Shown here: one piece after another, positions 58,899-64,000 of the stretch
Numbering within the stretch: the stretch's first letter is position 1
Layout of the letters: every line of letters begins with the position of its first letter
Assembly (NCBI GenBank): GCA_020284085.1
Contig: JACEVL010000046.1
Coordinates: 124,001-188,000 of the forward strand
Reading direction: 5' to 3'
Origin: Aporrectodea caliginosa
Lineage: Eukaryota > Annelida > Clitellata > Crassiclitellata > Lumbricidae
DNA: 64,000 bases
Translations under genes and position numbers: made by a program
Notes under the pieces: generated by a model
The model's input: the letters and a program-made list of their open reading frames with translations, nothing else
What the model was told of the DNA's origin: nothing
Databases searched by the model: none

Positions 58899-59639
58899 TT
58901 CGTTTATTAGAAGAAAAATTAAGTTGACACATGCAGCCGAAACTTAAACAATTAAGGTATGATTTGATTAGGTCCTACTCAGTTTTGATGTAGGCCTAAC
59001 ATCCTTCTGTGCGCAGCAGCTTAATTGCCTATAGGGGCCTAGATCGACTTCAAACGTCTTTGCCATTACAGAGCAAAGGCATTTGAAGTCAATCTATAGG
59101 CAAGCTTCTTTAGAACGTTTTAGTTACGCTTGAAATATAGGCCTAATAGGTATTTCCTACACGAATAGAGCCGAGTTGAAAGTGTGTCATCAATATTTTA
59201 ATTAAACTTGGTGGTATAGACTAGAACTCATTGCGTAGCCCATTTTACTCGACACCATAATATAATTATTATGTCGCTTTATCTGTTATTACTACTTGTT
59301 TATTTAGTTTTCGTATCTCTGTGTCCTATAGGCTATGCAGCAGCAGGCCCGTAGCCAGTAAGAGGCAAGACGAGGCGAGTGCCTCGTCATAATTCTCAAG
59401 ACGAGGCAAGACGAGGCATGCCTCGTCTTACTTCGACATGAGAATTAAGATAGGCTACGTAGGCCTACGTGTATTCCGTGTAAAGCAGAGGTTCTTAACC
59501 TTTTTTGGCATACGACACACCTAAACTTTTAACAAAATTTGGCGACACACCATGCAATCGTCAATAATCGTCATTATGTGAATATTGTTCAAATTAAAAA
59601 ATAATTAAGTTAAACTAGTTTAATTATTTAAAACTTTAA

Positions 59640-59740
59640 GCATCCCGTGGCGCATTGGATAACATCTGGCACACAGACCGAGAGGTACCGAGTTCGAGCC
59701 CCGTTGGGCGGATATGCTTTGCTGGCCAAGGGCGTAACTT
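59640..59740 (+). repeat. tRNA-derived SINE head
   Basis: A box TGGCGCATTGGATAAC and B box GAGTTCGAGCCC at tRNA spacing. Stems do not close properly, so it is not called a tRNA gene. Confidence 0.55.
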
Positions 59741-60075
59741 TGCCCCAGAAAGTGGTGGTGACCATTGACCAATCCTTTCCTCCTAATTTTACGTAGGCCT
59801 ACTACTGGAAAGTTAGCTAAGCGCAGGACACCAGCTTATTCACTAGCGCTGCGTTAAGTCAGAGGGTTGTCCAGAGAGTGTTCGATGGTGCTCCAAGTAC
59901 ATTAAATTGCGAAGTAGATATAAGTAGCCTATATCCTTTATTGAAAAACCAACTGCTAGCCGCAGCGTCGAAACCTTAGAGACACGCTGTTCATTGTCCG
60001 GTTATTACTGCGGCTTATACTGTAGCCTACTACCAATATAATCGACGTTAGAGTACCAATAAACTTAGTCATTAT

Positions 60076-60560
60076 CAACGTTAAATTATCCCGTACTTGA
60101 CGCTGGTAAATTATTTTAATGTCTTCAATGCCGTACTTGACGCTGGCAAGTAAGCAGTCTGCCAATGTCCATGATAACTACCATCAATCCAGCTTCCAAT
60201 TAACGAGAAAAAATGTCATCATCGAACTTCTGTTTAAGCAAGAATTATTTTCATCAATCCAACTTCTATTTAACCAAGACTTATTTTCGTCAATCCCACT
60301 TCTATTTAAGCAAAAAAACTTCACCGATCCTGCTTGGCTGCTTCTATTGAAGCAAAGACTTAGTTTAATCAATCCATGCAGCTTCTATTTACGGAAGCAA
60401 TTGTTTCCATAAATTCAACTTCTATTTAAACAAAGAATTAGTTTAATCAATCCAGCTTCCATTTAGGCCAACAATTATTTTTAATTGATCCAGGTTCCAT
60501 TTTAAATTGACAATAGGCCTATAAAATAATTTACCAGCCTAAACTACGGTTTACCCGCTA
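60076..60560. mobile_element. MITE related to 43031-43624
   Basis: Shares GTCTTCAATGCCGTACTTGA and the TTTCATCAATCCAACTTCTA minisatellite with the 43-kb element. Its ends are more diverged and no target duplication is clear. Confidence 0.65.
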
Positions 60561-60999
60561 AATTACTATAATAGACTGCAGTTAGAGCTTACAGTCTACC
60601 ACAGAAACTTGATACATTGCATGCACAATTATAAGCTTTTGCGGTCTCTTTACGATGAATCGATCCATTTTTCCATATGAATTTGATAATTTGACCTTTT
60701 ATAGAAACAAAATGGATGACATCACCAAATTATGAACCAAACATAGGCTAATATAAGTAAGGTAGCGTGAACACACTGTGGAGGCGATGTTAAGTATGCA
60801 TGAATATATCCTAGGCCTATGTATACACAGCCAACTGCTTTCATGTTAAAAAATACCTCATTGCAGGTCTAAAAAGTGGTGGTGACTATCACCACCACTT
60901 TTAAAAGTGGTGGTGACCGGACACCACCGTCACAATAGAAAGTTACGCCTATGTTGCTGGCTGCTATTAGCGCTGCAGGCTGTCTGTTCTGTTAGTAGT

Positions 61000-61125
61000 T
61001 AAGATTTATGTCTTCTGTCATTTGTGTTCTTGTGAATTGTTTCAATTGCATAATTGTACACTGTAACCGGTTGCGGTTTGTCAACCGGATTGTTTGAATA
61101 AACGAAAATATTATTATTAGCAACT
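61000..61125 (+). repeat. Retrotransposon 3' end
   Basis: Plus-strand copy of the 48625-48745 repeat, containing TAACCGGTTGCGGTTTGTC and an AATAAA-type end. Confidence 0.55.
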
Positions 61126-61875
61126 TAACATTTTTAAGGAATGAAAATGTTCACGTTCAAGTGTTTTCTACTAGTCAGCGTTTCGCTTGCAGATTATTTT
61201 ATTCTTTCTCATGCTCTTTTCGGTTGGTTTATGGCAACTTTAGGCCTACTAAAACTATCAGTGGCAGCAGCATCGTTTTCGTATTAACTACGTACTGTTG
61301 GTGCTAGAATCCGTCTCATTGCTACCAAAATCTGATTCCACGTGATCAGTTGTAGATTCGCAAAATTTTCGTTTCCTTATGATGAATTTGTCCACTTGGA
61401 ATGCTACAGTTTGTTATATATTTAGTGTGAAAGTTTTCACCGGCTCGGTCGCAAACGTGCATACTGTGTGTGTATAAATAAGATAACTTAGGCATCGTGT
61501 CCACCCCAGATTGCGATAAATAGGCCTAGAATGTAATGTAATGTAATGTAATTAGTAATTTATATAGCGCCGCTCACAGCCGAGGCCATTCAGTAGCGCT
61601 CCCAGTGAATATAGGCCTAGAACCTAGATAAATAGAGGGTTACGAATTCTCACAGCCTACGTCCTCTAAACTCGCGGCTAAAGTGCTAAAGTATAGGCCT
61701 AAGTAAGTCAGTGTAATGCAAGAATGAAGGACGTATGCTGGGAGAATTTGTGACACACCAATTTTTCGCGACACACCAGTGACACACCGTGTTTACGCGA
61801 CACACTGCCGGTCAATTCGCGACACACTAGTGTGTCGCGACACACCGGTTAAGAACCTCTGGTTTACCGGTATAG

Positions 61876-62262
61876 CATGGGGTGTCAAAGAGCCGGTCCG
61901 CGGGCCATTTCTACCCGTCGACGAGGTTTTTCTTGCCCGCAGAGTCTTGTTAAAGATTACACAAATTTGAGAATAAAAGGTCAAATCTTTAATTTTTAAG
62001 GCTTAATGAGATTTATGTGATGTTCATGACTGACAACGAAGATCAAAATTAAGATTTTTAGCCGTATACTTTACTGGTTGATTGCCAAAAAATGTAGGCC
62101 TACCATTTAAGATATATTTTTGCACAAACTTGCTGGGGAAGGGCTCACCAAGCTCCTCCCAGATCTCAACCCCGTTTTGCTCAATCGCCTTCAGCACCCT
62201 GGGCCGCCACGTACTGGAAAATATTGCCACTGGCCTGCCATCAAAAAGGTTCGACACCCCTG
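61876..62262. mobile_element. hAT MITE with perfect 8-bp target duplication
   Basis: CGGTATAG at 61868-61875 and 62263-62270; ends CATGGGGTGTC and GACACCCCTG. Inserted just beside the 59486-61861 element, within 59344-63269. Confidence 0.9.
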
Positions 62263-63277
62263 CGGTATAGGGTCACCCGGTCATGCATTTGTGAGCGATC
62301 GTTTAGTGCTCTAAGTCTAAGCCGTCTGAAGATATTCACTAGACTGAATGTCTTGGCATTACCATACGCTCGCGGCTCACCAGAATATAGAAATACACAT
62401 TGAGAACGTAATTAAGAGATGGGACAGCTCTGGCCGTCGCAGAATCTATTTGTCATTCAGTGCAAAATATGATGCAACATCATCACGGGTAAGCTTATAA
62501 ACATGTTCATTAACTTTTCAACACATTGATATTTGTGATGTAACTTGTCAAACATGACATATCGTACAAAAAACATTTCAAATTTTCAGTATTATCCTAC
62601 TCGAATTTTGTTTGTTTTCACGTTTTGGTTGTCGAAAATTAAGAACTATAGATACGCCCCCTATATAATATACCTTTTTATTTTGTTACATTAGGCTACA
62701 TACTCTTGTGTAACACAACTTGCACAGTGTTTGTTATGTAGTAAACGGCAATGTATCCATACATGTAAGTAGTTAGAACAAGTTGAACAACATATTTACA
62801 TGTAGTCATGTAAAAAATCTAAAAATGTAATGTTTACTTCAAAATTTGTTTCGGCTTCAGGTATGATCGTATACTATAGTAGCAGACAGGCTTTTAGGCC
62901 TACAGAATAGGCTATTCCAAAACGCATTAATTTTAGGCACAACGAAATGCGGCATCTATTGGCTGCATTTAGGCTACTTACTTTAAAATGCTCTAGAACT
63001 CACCTACGAGTATCTATAATAATAATAAAAAATTCAGGGGGTCAAACCCCCGGACCCCACAGTCCCCAATTAAAGGTTAGGGGCTGGGAGATTTTGGGAA
63101 CTAGGTGGCAGAGAATAGCGACAGGACGGGGGAGAAAGAGGGTGGGAATTCAAAAAGGGAAGGAAAGGTAAGGATAGGGAAGTGGAGAGGACGGGATAGG
63201 GGGGCGGCAGAGGACGGGAATGGGGGAAGGATTTGCCTCGTCTTGATTTTGACTCTGGCTACGGGCCTGTGCAGCAG

Positions 63278-64000
63278 TGTCCCCATCTATAATAAATATT
63301 CCCAGATAGACGTTGAGACAACAACGTTATCTTTTCCCATATCCAATGCTGATAGGCCTACCACGGTTGCGTCTTACTTTGTATGTCAGACGATATCGGA
63401 GTAACATCGTCGTGAAGTGAATTAGCAATGAATAGTAAATAGTATGTGAAGGTCCTTCCGTATACGAACCACTGACATATAGGATTACAGGTGAAAGATT
63501 AACGAGTAGGCCATGCACTATTAATAATTGGAGGCCCTCATTATCTGGTGAAAACATGTAGTAATATGCCTAAGGTTATAGGCCACCATAATTCTTTACG
63601 TTGTTACCGTACTGGAATAAATATGCAGCGAAACATTTCTATACGCAATTACGCATGTATTTATGCAATGCATGTATGTAGGCCTACGCTGCCAACATTA
63701 TGTGGGCATTTGATGGGACCACTATGAGCTTTATATGAGACGCAATCGGTGTATGCTGTGGCTCGAACTTCCACGGTGCTTAATAAGAGCTTTGCTGTGG
63801 TCTTGGGGGCCGTCCATAAATGACGTCACGCTATTTTGGCCGATTTTGACCCCTCCACCCCCTCGTCACACTTCGTCACAAAAGGTAACACCCCCTTGAA
63901 AAATGACGTCACAAAGCTCTGACCCCCCTACAACCAAATTTCCATTTGATAATAAAACATGTTTCAAGTCACATTTATTGTCATTGTACTAAGTATTTAA
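63278..64000. other. B2 intron 1, remainder, with a transposon end
   Basis: No Ig exon seen. From about 63807 the GGGGCCGTCCATAAATGACG motif and repeated GACGTCAC mark one end of a DNA transposon common in invertebrates; its family is not certain. The rest of it lies outside the window. Confidence 0.45.

Larger units (their letters stand above)
59486..61861. mobile_element. Nested hAT-like element
   Basis: Ends CAGAGGTTCTTAACC and GGTTAAGAACCTCTG. GCGACACACC-type repeats near both ends. Flanking octamers GTGTAAAG and GTTTACCG agree only partly. Contains a tRNA-like SINE, a minisatellite MITE and a retrotransposon end. Confidence 0.75.
59344..63269. mobile_element. hAT element, 3.9 kb, hosting further hATs
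   Basis: Perfect 15-base ends CAGGCCCGTAGCCAG and perfect duplication TGCAGCAG (59336-59343, 63270-63277). The right end also has an imperfect GGGA/GGAC-rich stretch (63110-63230). No transposase; most of its length is later insertions. Confidence 0.92.

Noticed and set aside
59650..59735. Possible tRNA gene, plus strand
   Set aside because: tRNA-like boxes only; stems do not close and it lies inside a hAT nest.
62024..62257. 77-codon open frame on the minus strand
   Set aside because: Lies wholly inside the hAT MITE 61876-62262 and includes its terminal sequence; no known domain.
58766..64000. Search for the B2 V-like Ig exon
   Set aside because: No open frame with the Cys/Trp/DAGxYxC landmarks or LIVLG ending was found; the exon probably lies beyond the right edge.

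Overview
The window looks like AT-rich genomic DNA from an invertebrate, most likely a non-vertebrate deuterostome such as an echinoderm. This rests on introns with GT/AG borders, Ig-domain genes made of phase-1 exons, a large NHL-type beta-propeller exon, and dense mobile elements (hAT, piggyBac, foldback elements, CR1/L2-like LINEs, tRNA-derived SINEs). The species cannot be named from sequence alone. The 8-mer TAGGCCTA recurs throughout.

The biological core is a duplicated divergent pair of immune-receptor-like genes. Type A is on the minus strand: signal peptide, V-like Ig domain, C2-like Ig domain, a third Ig-like domain, one membrane helix, a tail of small repeated exons, then a long NHL-like propeller exon. 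Type B is on the plus strand: short signal exon, V-like Ig domain, C2-like Ig domain, one membrane helix, and a tail with an ITAM-spaced tyrosine pair (YDLI-x7-YDTI) plus three SxYLxx motifs, two of which fit the ITIM consensus. Layout: A1 (1-1449, minus, runs off the left edge), B1 (7110-17774, plus), A2 (24646-41179, minus, apparently complete, about 741 aa), B2 (signal exon at 58726-58765, plus, runs off the right edge). A1/B1 and A2/B2 are head-to-head pairs; B1 and A2 converge. Every proposed exon junction is phase 1 and each assembled frame stays open, although no transcript evidence is available here.

The rest is mostly repeats that have expanded introns and intergenic DNA. The A-to-B intergenic interval is 5.7 kb in the left pair and 17.5 kb in the right pair. 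The left pair carries an element with a 9-bp target duplication (2133-2821); the right pair carries an 8-bp-duplication element (43031-43624), a hAT MITE (43834-44190), a 9.8-kb structure with inverted satellite arms (44216-54001), a hAT with a transposase remnant (54148-55814) and LINE fragments. B1's last intron holds a structurally intact piggyBac (13199-15879) and a TTAA foldback element (10969-11926). A2's introns hold a foldback element (38006-39894), a TTAA-flanked composite with a decayed transposase-like gene (31302-35478), a reverse-transcriptase fragment and a hAT MITE. B2's first intron holds nested hATs (59344-63269). The duplication supplies natural empty sites, so several insertions can be defined without a database.

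The most novel signals are the Ig-TM-NHL receptor (A2), its divergent partner with combined activating-like and inhibitory-like tyrosine motifs (B1), and a family of foldback elements that share one internal minisatellite but have different ends.
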